Shown here: positions 43,175 through 52,223 of the stretch, piece by piece | Position numbering within the stretch: position 1 is the first letter of the stretch | Layout of the letters: each line of letters opens with the position of its first letter | DNA from: SKLM01 sp964514285 | Lineage (GTDB): Bacteria; Chloroflexota; Anaerolineae; B4-G1 | DNA length: 64,000 nucleotides | NCBI GenBank assembly: GCA_964514285.1 | Contig: CAZEQC010000005.1 | Span: forward strand, 34,681 to 98,680 | Reading direction: 5' to 3' | Position numbers and translations under genes: made by a program | The notes under the pieces: generated by a model | Database searches by the model: none | The model's input: only the letters and a program-made list of their open reading frames with translations | What the model was told of the DNA's origin: nothing

Positions 43175-43993
43175 ATGCATTGTGAGGTCCGATTGGACAC
43201 TGATCCGCGACAACGATCGGTTGAGCCCGACCACTACGATGAAGACTACTTCCTTAGCGCTTGCGAGGGATACGAGGAGTTCCTGTCCAGCGAGGGGCAG
43301 TGTCTATCACATCGCTTAGAGCAGGCTTTTGTGGCGGCCGAGGTGACCTCCGGCATGAGGGTGCTAGATGTTGGTTGCGGACGGGGTGAGATCCTCCGGC
43401 ATTGCCTCCGCCTGGGGGCGGAGGCGTACGGCATCGACTACTCGTCCGTTGCCGTTCGAATGGTCTCTAAGCTCGATGGAGACGGAGACGAGGCCTGGGT
43501 GAGCCTGGCTAATGCCAGAGCCCTGCCTTTTCAGGCGGGGGCTTTCGATCGAGTGTTGATGTTCGACCTGGTTGAGCATCTCCATCCATGGGAACTGCGC
43601 CAGGCTCTGTTGGAGGCACGACGCGTGTTACAGGGTGATGGTCGTCTGGTTGTCCATACGGCCCCGAACGTCTGGTATGACCGCTATGCCTATCCATTGG
43701 TCCGGTGGGTGCGAACCTTGATGGGGCAGGGGGATGACTATCCGGAGGATCCGCGTGCCATCATCCCGGCCAACCTGAACGTTCACGTTAATGAGCAGAG
43801 CGTCTTGAGCCTGCGGCGGGCGCTGAGACAGGCGGGTTTTCGTGGTCGGGTATGGTTGGACACGCCCCCACAGAATCGAGACGAGGGTCTCTTGTTTCAA
43901 GTTGCCCGCCACGTCTTGTTTAACTGGCCTCCCTTTCGCTGGTTCTTTGAACGAGAGGTATTTGCGGTGGCGAGGCTCGATCATGCCGGCTGA
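43175..43993 (+). CDS. Class I SAM-dependent methyltransferase
   Basis: From ATG 43175 the product is 272 aa. Motif I is MRVLDVGCGRGEIL, with VEHLHPWEL and the acidic residue of AYGIDYSS further on. A C-terminal extension (WYDRYAYPLVRWVRTLMG, then VNEQSVLSLRRALRQAGF) resembles methyltransferases of the lipid/sugar Methyltransf_11 type. The start is set by the promoter at 43125-43153, which gives a 15-nt leader without a Shine-Dalgarno. Substrate unknown; the neighbours act at the envelope. Confidence 0.8.
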   Translation: MHCEVRLDTDPRQRSVEPDHYDEDYFLSACEGYEEFLSSEGQCLSHRLEQAFVAAEVTSGMRVLDVGCGRGEILRHCLRLGAEAYGIDYSSVAVRMVSKLDGDGDEAWVSLANARALPFQAGAFDRVLMFDLVEHLHPWELRQALLEARRVLQGDGRLVVHTAPNVWYDRYAYPLVRWVRTLMGQGDDYPEDPRAIIPANLNVHVNEQSVLSLRRALRQAGFRGRVWLDTPPQNRDEGLLFQVARHVLFNWPPFRWFFEREVFAVARLDHAG

Positions 43994-44077
43994 TCAGGGG
44001 CAGACCGCTGGAGGCGCAGGATAGGGGCGAGGGCACAGGGTCGAGCTATCGCCGCTGATCGTATCGAACCATCATAG

Positions 44078-45049
44078 ATGAAAGATCGACGTCCCGTCGA
44101 TGAACTGTCCATAGAGGAGTTGGAAGAGCTGCTGCGCGTTCGCAAGCGGGAGGAGCGTCTGCGTCGCCTGCGTGAGCGTGACAACGACCAGAGCTCCCTC
44201 GATCCCCTGACGCCTGAACGACCCAGCGATCCAGCGGCTCCCTCGCTGCCAAGGGGCCATCGGCGCTTCCGCGATAGCGGTGCCACGACGCAATATCGAG
44301 CTCGTGCGTTGACCCAGGAGGCCGAGGAGGGAGATGTGGAGGATGCGCCAAAGGCTCGCAGATTCCACATTCACTGGGATTGGCTGCGCGACAAGAGCTT
44401 GCTTGTGGTCGAGCTGGGGGTGCTGGCGGCGTTGGTCGTCGTCTTGATTGGTTCGTTATTGACCTTGCGGGAGATCAACCAGGCCTCCAGTCGCGCGCAG
44501 GTGTTGCCAACTCTGACGCCCACGCCGCCGATTCAGGTTATCCTGCCGGGTGGGCACACCCCGCCGGATTCACCAGGCGGTCCGGCGCCGGCGGAGATCC
44601 CGGCTCATCTGCGCGACTTGGTGGACGCCATAACGCCCTTGCCGGTTCCGACGCCGGGGCCCGAGCAGGCGACGCGCATTCAGATCCCCGTCATCGACGT
44701 CGATGCCCCTGTCGTCGAAGGGGATGACTGGGAGACCCTGAAGCGGGGGGCGGGCCATCACGTGGGGAGCGCCAACCCCGGTGAGCGGGGAAACTGTGTG
44801 ATCTCGGCCCACAACGACATCTTTGGCGAGATCTTCCGCGACCTGCCGGACCTCAGCCTGGGTGACGAGATCATTGTGCACACGACGGGCCGAGCCTATC
44901 GTTATGTGGTCACGCAGAAGCGCGTCATCGAGCCGACGGAGGTCGACGTGATGAGCCCTACCTCCTCACCGGTGCTGACGCTGTTGTCGTGCTATCCGTA
45001 CGGTATTGATACCCATCGTATTGTCGTTATTGGAGAGTTGGAACCATAA
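44078..45049 (+). CDS. Sortase
   Basis: A 323-aa transpeptidase. A Glu/Arg-rich cytoplasmic region is followed by one membrane helix (107-130), a Thr/Pro linker, and a C-terminal sortase barrel from about 195. The catalytic set is present: His245 (VISAHND), Cys305 (TLLSCYPYG) and Arg314 (THRIVV). It cuts sorting signals and joins surface proteins to the envelope. Likely clients in this window end with TPATG (14243-15820) and MPDTG (33544-34050). The N-terminal 100-residue cytoplasmic extension is unusually long. A small membrane protein gene follows at 15 nt. Confidence 0.9.
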   Translation: MKDRRPVDELSIEELEELLRVRKREERLRRLRERDNDQSSLDPLTPERPSDPAAPSLPRGHRRFRDSGATTQYRARALTQEAEEGDVEDAPKARRFHIHWDWLRDKSLLVVELGVLAALVVVLIGSLLTLREINQASSRAQVLPTLTPTPPIQVILPGGHTPPDSPGGPAPAEIPAHLRDLVDAITPLPVPTPGPEQATRIQIPVIDVDAPVVEGDDWETLKRGAGHHVGSANPGERGNCVISAHNDIFGEIFRDLPDLSLGDEIIVHTTGRAYRYVVTQKRVIEPTEVDVMSPTSSPVLTLLSCYPYGIDTHRIVVIGELEP

Positions 45050-45063
45050 GGAGATGTTAACTG

Positions 45064-45300
45064 ATGGCAGAGAAGTCACGTCGTAGGAAGGAACGAGACA
45101 TTCGTCTTTCGGAGGCTCAGCTGAGACGACCGGGGATGGAGGACATCGTTCGCGGACCGGACGTCTCGGATGCGTCGTCCTCCCAGTCGTCCAGTCTGGC
45201 ACAGGAGTATGACTACGTTCTGGCGGACCTGGGGCGTATTGCGATCATTGCCCTGGTGATGCTGGGCGCGCTAATCGCTCTGGCCCTCTTCCTGCCGTAG
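45064..45300 (+). CDS. Small single-pass membrane protein downstream of sortase
   Basis: A 78-aa protein: a basic N-terminus (EKSRRRKERDIRLSEAQLRR), a Ser-rich linker and a C-terminal membrane helix (IAIIALVMLGALIALALFL). AGGAG lies about 10 nt upstream of ATG 45064. The 15-nt gap places it in the sortase operon. Unknown function. Confidence 0.7.
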   Translation: MAEKSRRRKERDIRLSEAQLRRPGMEDIVRGPDVSDASSSQSSSLAQEYDYVLADLGRIAIIALVMLGALIALALFLP

Positions 45301-45327
45301 GACCCACGATCATACCATGCTGGGGCC

Positions 45328-46161
45328 CTACTCCCCGGCCGAGGCAGCGTCCGCCGGTGCCGATGACGGCGCTCCCTGCATCACCTCCAGCAGCCACGAG
45401 ATGCTCCAATGTAGCAGTAGAGCTAACCAGAGGTTCTGCGTCTGCAGGAAGAGCAGACAACTGACGACGGCGAGCGCAGCGCGCGACAGCCGGGGCCATG
45501 CCCGCCCCGGCTCCTGCACGTCATTGCGCCAGGCCGGATTGGCGATCGCTTCGACGGCAACCAGCGCCAGACCCACCCAGGTTCCCCAGTAGAGGCCGAG
45601 GGCCACGATCGGGGCGTTTCGATAGAAGGTCCAGTGGATCTCGTTGTAGACTGCCTCACGTGCGGCTTTCCACCCGCGAACGTCTCCATCCCGACCGAAA
45701 ACCGTGACGGTCTGCAGGCCCCGTCGGTAAGTGACAGCCGCCAGAACGAGCAGGCCAGTCGAGCCCAGCCCCAGGATCGCGGCCCATCCCAGATCGTGCA
45801 CCCAGGTAGTCCAGTTGGCGTTAAGTGATCCGCTGCCTCCCGCGCCCGTCTGAGCCGGCAGCGTAAGCCGCTTCAGACCGAGGAGGCGGCCGACGACGGC
45901 ATCGCGTCCCCAGAAGAGGGCAGCGGACGGGAGACCAACATAGTAGAGGAATCGGAGCGCTTCAAACAAGGACGGTGCGAATCGCCAGGTGCCGACTCGA
46001 TAAATGACCGTTTCCGCCAGGCTCCTGGATGGCTCGGGGGATCTGTCAGCCTCAACCCAGGGGGAGAACAACCACGAGAGATTGGTCCAGAGTATGCCCA
46101 GGAGCAGTGAACCTCCTACCCAGAGCCATGCTTCACCCGTGGTCTCGTCAAGGAGAGTCAT
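45328..46161 (-). CDS. Integral membrane protein, CPBP-like
   Basis: A 277-aa protein with about six or seven helices. YNEIHWTFYRNAPIVALGLYWG and LWLALLLHWSISWLLE loosely resemble the EExxxR and H motifs of the CPBP (Abi/CAAX protease-like) family, but they are not canonical, so activity is doubtful. It starts 1 nt after the stop of the histidine kinase gene, hence co-translated with it. Confidence 0.6.
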   Translation of the reverse strand: MTLLDETTGEAWLWVGGSLLLGILWTNLSWLFSPWVEADRSPEPSRSLAETVIYRVGTWRFAPSLFEALRFLYYVGLPSAALFWGRDAVVGRLLGLKRLTLPAQTGAGGSGSLNANWTTWVHDLGWAAILGLGSTGLLVLAAVTYRRGLQTVTVFGRDGDVRGWKAAREAVYNEIHWTFYRNAPIVALGLYWGTWVGLALVAVEAIANPAWRNDVQEPGRAWPRLSRAALAVVSCLLFLQTQNLWLALLLHWSISWLLEVMQGAPSSAPADAASAGE

Positions 46162-46162
46162 C

Positions 46163-47929
46163 TCACACGCCTTCTCGTAGTGGGATTGTTAAGCGGATCT
46201 GAGTACCCTGGCCGGGCGCCGAGGTGATCGACAGCTCTCCATTCGTCATCTCGGCCCGTTCGTGCATATTGATGAGGCCCAGGCTTCCCCGGCTGTCGTA
46301 CGTGGTTTGCACGGCGTCCACGTCGAAACCCACACCGTTGTCCTCGATCTCGGCCACGAAGGCGCTTCTGCCCTGAAGATAGAGCCGTATCCAGATCCTA
46401 TCGGCCTCTGCGTGCTTCCTTGCATTGGAGATGGCTTCCTCGACGATGTAGAAGATGATGCCCTGCGTATCCTGATCGAGAGTTTCCTCCGCTCTTGGAT
46501 CAGCCTCCAGGTCTATTCTGGTCTCGTAGGTCTCCGTCAACTTGTTGACGTACTGTTCCAGCGCGGCCTCAAGCCCTTGGGTCTCCAGGATAATGGGACG
46601 CAGTGTAAAGAGCATATGGCGGATCTGCTTCGTCGTCCTACGGGCCAACGCCTCGACCCTCTGGAGTTCCTCAGAGATCTGATCTGAGTTCTTGGCGTTC
46701 TCCATCAGCTTGCGTACGAAACTGATCTGCATCGCGATCGATGCGACGTTCTGCGTTGGCCCGTCGTGGAGGTTCCGCGCCAGTTTCTTGCGTGCGTCTT
46801 CCTCAATCGATACAATGCGTTCCTTTTCCTCGCGAAGGTCCTGGTAGAGCTGGGCGTTCTGGAGCGCAACGATGGCCTGGTTGCAGATGGCCGTGAGCAA
46901 ATTGACCAGATCCTCGCTGTAGATGTCTGGTTCGGAGTTGCCAAAGATGACGGCGCCAAAGCTCTCGAAACCGGCGCGCAGTGGTACGACGATGGCCTGC
47001 CTGCAGGTATGTAGGCTAATGAGCCTTCCCAGCTCCGGATCCTCAATTGGCTCGTCGACGACGACGGCTTCCGCCTTCGTCAGAGCGTTGGCCAGGGCAC
47101 CCTCTTTGCCCTCGAAGACGACGTTGCGGTCTCTGGGTGACAGATGGCTTGAGGCGGCGATGCGCAGGTCGTTGTGAGCGAAAAGGAGCACAGCTCCCAT
47201 CTGGCTTGCTCTCTCTGGTCCCAGCTCCTGCATGCCCTTCTCTCCAACTTCGAGAACAGCCCGCAGGACCTTGTTGTAGTTCAGCGTCGCGCTCAGGGTG
47301 CTGGCCAGCTCGAAGGTGAGCCGCGAGTGCTCCCGGGCGGCTCGGAGCTGCCGTCGCTTGCGCTCTATCTCGTTCTGATGATCGCGAGCCGAGACTCTTC
47401 TCGTCTCTTCGGAAACGAAGCTGCCCACGACGGTAGCCAGAAGCATCGCTGAGCAGAAGACGATCAAAGGCCGGGCCTCGGACCACGAGGAGGGAAGGGA
47501 CATAAGATAGACGGTTCCGCCGAAGCTGATGATCATCGCGAGCCCGATCAACAGATTCAGGGGCTGTGAGAAGCGGATCACAGCCGTCAGGAGGGGAAAG
47601 AGGGCGAAGAAAAGCAGTGGACTGGCAAGCCCTCCTGAGCTCAGGATCAGCCCCAAGGTCAGCAGTGTGTCCAGCGCGAGGGTGACCACGGGCAGAAGGT
47701 GCGATGCCGAACTGTATGCAAGGAGAAGCATAACGGCGACGTTGTATAGCGCGGCGGTGATGAGGATCAGGATTGTTGGAAGTGTCTCGTCGCTTCCGAG
47801 GATGCCGCCCGGTGAGACAAACGCTTCTGAGAGGACGACGATGGCGGCGAAGAGGAATAGCAACCAACGCAAGTTGCTGATCTGCCGATCTATCGGAAAG
47901 CGTCGCTTCCTCGTCTGTTGCGTGGGCAT
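46163..47929 (-). CDS. Sensor histidine kinase (NarL/DesK type, HisKA_3)
   Basis: A 588-aa protein. Five or six membrane helices fill residues 20-172. A GAF domain spans ~215-360 (ILTAICNQAIVALQNAQLY at its end). The HisKA_3 dimerisation helix holds the phospho-acceptor His388 (ARNLHDGPTQ), and the ATPase domain has EEAISNARKHAEAD, DNGVGFD and GSLGLINMHERAE. The gene for a LuxR-type response regulator, normally adjacent, is absent; the downstream gene is a membrane protein. It may sense light, redox or a small ligand via GAF. Confidence 0.88.
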   Translation of the reverse strand: MPTQQTRKRRFPIDRQISNLRWLLFLFAAIVVLSEAFVSPGGILGSDETLPTILILITAALYNVAVMLLLAYSSASHLLPVVTLALDTLLTLGLILSSGGLASPLLFFALFPLLTAVIRFSQPLNLLIGLAMIISFGGTVYLMSLPSSWSEARPLIVFCSAMLLATVVGSFVSEETRRVSARDHQNEIERKRRQLRAAREHSRLTFELASTLSATLNYNKVLRAVLEVGEKGMQELGPERASQMGAVLLFAHNDLRIAASSHLSPRDRNVVFEGKEGALANALTKAEAVVVDEPIEDPELGRLISLHTCRQAIVVPLRAGFESFGAVIFGNSEPDIYSEDLVNLLTAICNQAIVALQNAQLYQDLREEKERIVSIEEDARKKLARNLHDGPTQNVASIAMQISFVRKLMENAKNSDQISEELQRVEALARRTTKQIRHMLFTLRPIILETQGLEAALEQYVNKLTETYETRIDLEADPRAEETLDQDTQGIIFYIVEEAISNARKHAEADRIWIRLYLQGRSAFVAEIEDNGVGFDVDAVQTTYDSRGSLGLINMHERAEMTNGELSITSAPGQGTQIRLTIPLREGV

Positions 47930-48185
47930 AAGGGCCTTTCACAGGCTGCCACAAGCCATAAGGACGGTGAGGGTGCCCAAACACCACAAAAACCGTGGAC
48001 TTTGAATGGCCTCTACCCCTCCCAGTAGCCACGGCTTCGAATCAACCGGTGTGCTCGAGGGACCGGGTCTTCCAGCTTCCCGGTCATCTGAGCCAAACGT
48101 GAGCAAAAGGGCCCGCCGGATCAGGTTGCAGCGCTCATCTGATCGGTTCGGTGAGCTTCGAGCCACCTATGTCACGAGCCAAATC

Positions 48186-48201
48186 CACGAGAGCGCTCGT
48201 G
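48186..48201. repeat. 16-bp perfect palindrome
   Basis: CACGAGAGCGCTCGTG is fully self-complementary. It lies about 20 nt after the stop of the small gene at 48223, so it could be a terminator stem without a U-tract or a protein-binding site. The rest of 47930-48222 shows no gene. Confidence 0.5.
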
Positions 48202-48222
48202 TGTTGATGATGGATCAAGTTG

Positions 48223-48366
48223 TCACTGGCCGATGAGCAGTGCCTCACCGTACTCAAACCGCCAGACTCGCGGTTCTTTCCATTTGCGCAGCTCCCGGTA
48301 GACCAGTCGTCGGCCTTCGGGGCTCAACAGCACCCAACAGGCCAGGAAGTCAACCAGACACCACAT
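48223..48366 (-). CDS. Small hydrophobic protein overlapping the XRE regulator gene
   Basis: A 47-aa ORF that starts with ATG 48366 inside the end of the XRE gene, 17 nt of overlap, and follows AGGAG by about 8 nt. Its product opens MWCLVDFLACWVLLSPEGRR, a short hydrophobic segment, then a basic Trp-rich part (LRKWKEPRVWRFEYGEALL). The overlap and ribosome-binding site support coupled translation. No family recognised; it may be a membrane-associated partner of the regulator. Confidence 0.55.
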   Translation of the reverse strand: MWCLVDFLACWVLLSPEGRRLVYRELRKWKEPRVWRFEYGEALLIGQ

Positions 48367-48709
48367 CGAGCTGCTCCTGTTCCTCCAGGAGCGTCCGCAT
48401 GATCAGCAGAATGCGCCGACGCTCACCATCCGGAAGTTGTCGAAACAGGTACAGGGCTTCCTTGATGCCAGGGGAGTCTTCAGGGTTCCGGGGTAGTAGC
48501 CCTGCCTCGCGGAAGATCCTCTCGGGCGGTAGGTGCAGCACGTTAGCCATCCTCCGACAGAGATCAGAGCTAGGATTCCGTTTGCCACTGACGACCCTGG
48601 AGATCGTCGATTCGCTGACCTCACACTGTCGAGCAAACTCGCGCATCGACCAGCGTCTGTCTTCCAGTTCTTGCAACAACCACTTTCCAAAGGCGGATCT
48701 CTCTGTCAT
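48350..48709 (-). CDS. XRE-family helix-turn-helix transcriptional regulator
   Basis: A 119-aa DNA-binding protein. The HTH spans about 15-60 (MREFARQCEVSESTISRVVSGKRNPSSDLCRRMANVL). A short helical C-terminus (ALYLFRQLPDGERRRILLIMRTLLEEQEQ) probably dimerises. ATG 48709 follows GGAG at about 10 nt; an in-frame GTG 48730 is less likely. A consensus promoter lies 220 nt upstream, leaving a 213-nt leader. Confidence 0.85.
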   Translation of the reverse strand: MTERSAFGKWLLQELEDRRWSMREFARQCEVSESTISRVVSGKRNPSSDLCRRMANVLHLPPERIFREAGLLPRNPEDSPGIKEALYLFRQLPDGERRRILLIMRTLLEEQEQLDVVSG

Positions 48710-49042
48710 GTTGGTGTCTCCATTCTGCACCCTGCAAACTGATACTGCGCACTGCTCTTAGCCTGGATGCGCGTCGTCATCCGTCTTGGGCCTTCGAGCG
48801 ATGGCGGCGAAAAGAGGCCCTTTGCCTGTCTGGAAGGCGCCCCTTCGACCGGCGCCTCGGTCAGCACACTGGCACCTGTAGCCCGACTCGTGCATAGGCT
48901 CGGTGCTGTAACATCATAGGTCGCTGTCACTATACAGGATTTCCAAAGACGTGTCAAGCTTTCCCACAATCTCACCATGGGCTTGTCGTCCTTGTCAAAC
49001 CTGGTGAAGGTCCCCGTGCCAAACGCTTCTGGCGGATAGAGT
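48710..49042 (-). other. Leader and intergenic region of the XRE gene
   Basis: It holds the XRE promoter and a ~213-nt leader. Inside lies AGGCGCC/GGCGCCT, a 7-bp hairpin (near 48835-48860). A 45-codon ORF (48895-48758, minus) opens MHESGYRCQCADRG and has no ribosome-binding site, so it is only a candidate. The remaining ~85 nt toward 49042 shows nothing. Confidence 0.4.
48929..48957 (-). promoter_or_regulatory. Promoter of the XRE gene
   Basis: Minus strand TTGACA (48957-48952), 17-bp spacer, TATAGT (48934-48929). Confidence 0.78.
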
Positions 49043-50497
49043 CTAGGGCTCCGTCGGGAAGATTTTTCCCGGGTTCAGGATAGTCAGCGGGTCGAAAACC
49101 TCCTTGATGCTCCGCTGCAGCGCGATAAGCTTCGAGTCCATCACCAGCGGTAAGTAACGCGCCCGCTTGGAACCGATGCCGTGCTCGCCGCTTATGGTGC
49201 CACCCAGCTCGGCAACTACTCCGTACAACGCCTCTAGTATCGCTGGCAGGATCTCCTCCCAGGTTTCCATCGGCATCTCCGGCTTCTTGACCACCGTGGC
49301 GTGGAGGTTGCCGTCTCCAGCGTGGCCATAGCAAGGGATTACCACGTCGTATGCCTTCGACAGGCGATCGAGCTCCGGCATCAGGTCGGGGATCTGGGCC
49401 ATGGGCACGACGATGTCCTCCAGGCTCTGCACCGGGCAGATCGCCTTCAGCGCCTCGGCCATCTCCTGACGAGGACGCCACATACGTCGCTCATCGCGAG
49501 GCGTGTTGCCCACGAAGATGTCGAGCGCGCCCAACTCCAGGCACAGGTCGATGATGCTGTTCATATCGTGCTCGACGCGCTGCTCGCTGGTGCCGTCGAT
49601 TTCAATCAGCAGCATCGCTCCCACGTCGGGATGGGGCAGGCGCTCGCCGGTGTAGTCGTAGGCAGCCTCGATCGCGCGTTGGTCCATGAACTCCACCGAG
49701 GTCGGGACAATGCGCCCCCGGGTCATCACCCGCGGCACAGCCCGGATGGCGGTGGGCGTGTCGTGGAACGGGACCAGCAGCACCGCCCGCGCTGTAGGTC
49801 GGGGCAGCAACCGCAGCGTGATCTTGGTGAAAATCCCCAGCGTCCCCTCAGAACCGACCATCAGGTGGATCAGGTCGTAGCCCGTGACGTCTTTAACCCG
49901 CTTCCCACCCAATTGGACGATCTCCCCTGTGGGCAGCACCACCTCCAGCCCCAACACATAGCGGCCGGTGACCCCGTACTTGATCGCCCGGCCCCCGCCG
50001 GCGTTTTCCGCCACGTTGCCGCCCACGAAGCAGAGCTCGACACTCATCGGGTAGCCGGCGTAAAAGAGCCCGTGCTCCTCGATGGCGTTGTTGATGTCGT
50101 TGGTGACCACGCCGGGCTCGACGACGACCACCATATTCTCACGGTCGATCTCCAGGATGCGGTTCATGCGCTCGACGGAGAGCACGATGCCGCCGCAAAC
50201 TGGCACGGCGCCGCACGAAAGGCCTGAACCAGCGCCCCGCGGCGTGACCGGGATGCGCTCGCGGCTGGCAAGCTTCAGAATCCGCGAGATTTGCTCCGCG
50301 GTCTCTGGCTTGACCACGGCCTCGGGCATGTGGGCGTGCTCCTCACCTGCCACCTCGTCGTGCGCGTAGTCCTCCATCGCAGCAGGTTCGTCGCTGATAA
50401 GGTGGGCTTCCCCGACGATCTCACGCAGCTCATCGATGATCGGGGGCGTGAGCGGGGCGTAGGATCTGGCACTGGGGTCGATTGGCTGGGACGTCAC
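49043..50497 (-). CDS. FAD-linked oxidase, glycolate oxidase GlcD-like
   Basis: A 484-aa protein of the GlcD / D-lactate dehydrogenase family. The FAD-binding PCMH domain (about 55-235) has VTPRGAGSGLSCGAVP and GYPMSVELCFVGGNVAENAGGG. The C-terminal FAD-oxidase domain holds YGHAGDGNLHATVV and SGEHGIGSKRARYLP. It would oxidise a 2-hydroxy acid such as glycolate or D-lactate. No GlcE or GlcF (FeS) subunit gene is adjacent. Its start overlaps the stop of elp3-like by 4 nt, so it is translationally coupled to that gene, an unexpected pairing. Confidence 0.88.
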   Translation of the reverse strand: MTSQPIDPSARSYAPLTPPIIDELREIVGEAHLISDEPAAMEDYAHDEVAGEEHAHMPEAVVKPETAEQISRILKLASRERIPVTPRGAGSGLSCGAVPVCGGIVLSVERMNRILEIDRENMVVVVEPGVVTNDINNAIEEHGLFYAGYPMSVELCFVGGNVAENAGGGRAIKYGVTGRYVLGLEVVLPTGEIVQLGGKRVKDVTGYDLIHLMVGSEGTLGIFTKITLRLLPRPTARAVLLVPFHDTPTAIRAVPRVMTRGRIVPTSVEFMDQRAIEAAYDYTGERLPHPDVGAMLLIEIDGTSEQRVEHDMNSIIDLCLELGALDIFVGNTPRDERRMWRPRQEMAEALKAICPVQSLEDIVVPMAQIPDLMPELDRLSKAYDVVIPCYGHAGDGNLHATVVKKPEMPMETWEEILPAILEALYGVVAELGGTISGEHGIGSKRARYLPLVMDSKLIALQRSIKEVFDPLTILNPGKIFPTEP

Positions 50498-52155
50498 TGT
50501 AGATCTCCATTGATCATGTAGAGCTCTTCGAGCTCAAAGCCGCGCTCACGGTAGTAGGTACGGGTGCCGATGGCGGCGATCACGGCCAGGCGCCGGTAGC
50601 CCGTCTGGTGCGCGATGCGCTTCGCCTCCTCGATCAGTTTCGTGCCCAGGCCGGCGTGCTGCGGGGCCTCCTCAAGCGCCGAACCGAGCCCCAGGGCCGG
50701 GCCGTAGACGTGTACCTCGCGAATCATGGCGCAGCGGCCCCCTGGGCCTTGCAGCTCGTCGATGGGAGGGTCGGCCTCTGGGAGCGAGAGCCGGAGGAAG
50801 CCGGCCAGGTCGCCTGTCGGGGTGACGTACTGGAGAAACTGCTCGCTCGTGGCGTCGGTCTCGTAGGCCACAATCTCCAGCCGCAGGGCGTCTGGGTCTA
50901 TCGGGTCCCCACGCACCTCTCGACAGCGGATGCAGCGGCACGATTCTCCCGCCCGCGCCATGTGCTGCTGCACGATCTGCCGCAGGTTCGACTTCTTCAC
51001 GCCGGCCACGATGTTGGGCGCCGGGATGTCGCGCATCAGGCGATTGACGCGGCAGTACGGCGGGATGAGGGTCTTGCAGCGCGAGAGCAGGTCGACCATC
51101 GTCTCTTCATCGTACGGCTCGTACTCACCGCGCTGCCACCGCTCGTAAAGCTCCGTGTCTGCCAACAGCGCCGTGGGGTAGATCTTCAACTCGTCAGGCC
51201 GTATAGCCGGGTCCTCCCAAAGCCTTCTGAAGTCCTCCAGGTCGCTCTCCGGGGTCGCGCCCAGCAGGTTCGGCATCCAGTGAGCGACGATCTTGAAGCC
51301 GCTCAGGCGCAGCAGGCGCATCGCCCGTCGCGTCTCGTCCACGCTGTGGCCTCGCTTATTGAGCGCCAGGATCTCGTCGTTCAGGCTCTGGATCCCGAGC
51401 TGGACCTTCGTCACCCCCAGCCGGCGCAGCCGATGGACCTCCTCTCGGGTGATCAGATCGGGCCGGGTCTCCACCACCATGCCGACGTTCCGGTGGTCGG
51501 CATGCTCGTTGAGACGCTGGGCCTTCTTCAGCGAGTCCGCCTCCACGCCGTTCATCGCGTCCAGGCAGCGGCGCACGAACCAGACCTGATAGGCTTTGGG
51601 GTAGGCTGACCACGAACCGCCCAGGATGAGCAATTCGATCTTGTCCACGCTGTGGCCGATCTTGCGCAGCGTCTCTATGCGGCTGCTGGTCTGGTCGTAA
51701 GGATTGAAATGGTGGGCGGCGGCGCGCATGGCGCCGGGCTCGTCGGGCAGGTAGCTGGTGGGCATGCCGCTCGGCTCTGGACAGAAGATGCAAGCCCCTG
51801 GGCAGGGATGAGGCTCGGTGAGGACGGCGACCGGCGCCACGCCGGAGATGGTCCGTGTGGGCTTGACCCGTAGACGGCGGACGAGCGCCGGGTCAGGCGA
51901 TCGTTCCTCACGTCGGCACAGCTCGCGGTAGCCCTGAATGATACGCTGTTTGGAGAGCATGTCGCCGTTGGGCAGCGTGTGGCTGCGCATGATCTGCGAC
52001 AGCTCCTTCTGAGACAGGTCGGGCGCTTCCCGAACCTCGTCCAGGATGGCGGTCAGGACGTCGCCGTGTTTCTCCAGATCGAGGCACTGGCGGTGCGTTT
52101 TCCGCCACTGCTCATCTTTTCTCGTCACGTTCTGTTCTGCTTCCTTCGTAGCCAT
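50494..52155 (-). CDS. Elp3-like tRNA uridine(34) acetyltransferase (radical SAM plus GNAT)
   Basis: A 553-aa protein. The radical SAM domain has the [4Fe-4S] motif C118-X3-C122-X2-C125 (HPCPGACIFC), then GGSWSAYP, VVETRPDLI and QLGIQSLND. A zinc-binding set (CRCIRCREV) lies near 415-425, and the C-terminal GNAT domain has GLGTKLIEEAKRIAHQTGYRRLAVIAAIGTRTYYRERGFE. This order is that of eukaryotic and archaeal Elp3, which makes 5-carboxymethyl-uridine at tRNA position 34. Bacterial copies are uncommon but known in Dehalococcoides of the same phylum. The start ATG 52155 follows ACAGGATGA. A Trm9-like methyltransferase gene is divergent from it. Confidence 0.88.
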   Translation of the reverse strand: MATKEAEQNVTRKDEQWRKTHRQCLDLEKHGDVLTAILDEVREAPDLSQKELSQIMRSHTLPNGDMLSKQRIIQGYRELCRREERSPDPALVRRLRVKPTRTISGVAPVAVLTEPHPCPGACIFCPEPSGMPTSYLPDEPGAMRAAAHHFNPYDQTSSRIETLRKIGHSVDKIELLILGGSWSAYPKAYQVWFVRRCLDAMNGVEADSLKKAQRLNEHADHRNVGMVVETRPDLITREEVHRLRRLGVTKVQLGIQSLNDEILALNKRGHSVDETRRAMRLLRLSGFKIVAHWMPNLLGATPESDLEDFRRLWEDPAIRPDELKIYPTALLADTELYERWQRGEYEPYDEETMVDLLSRCKTLIPPYCRVNRLMRDIPAPNIVAGVKKSNLRQIVQQHMARAGESCRCIRCREVRGDPIDPDALRLEIVAYETDATSEQFLQYVTPTGDLAGFLRLSLPEADPPIDELQGPGGRCAMIREVHVYGPALGLGSALEEAPQHAGLGTKLIEEAKRIAHQTGYRRLAVIAAIGTRTYYRERGFELEELYMINGDLQ

Positions 52156-52223
52156 TCATCCTGTCGGCCCGCCACGACAGTCGACCTATGCCCCATGATC
52201 CGGCCGGCCCAAGCTCCTCTATC

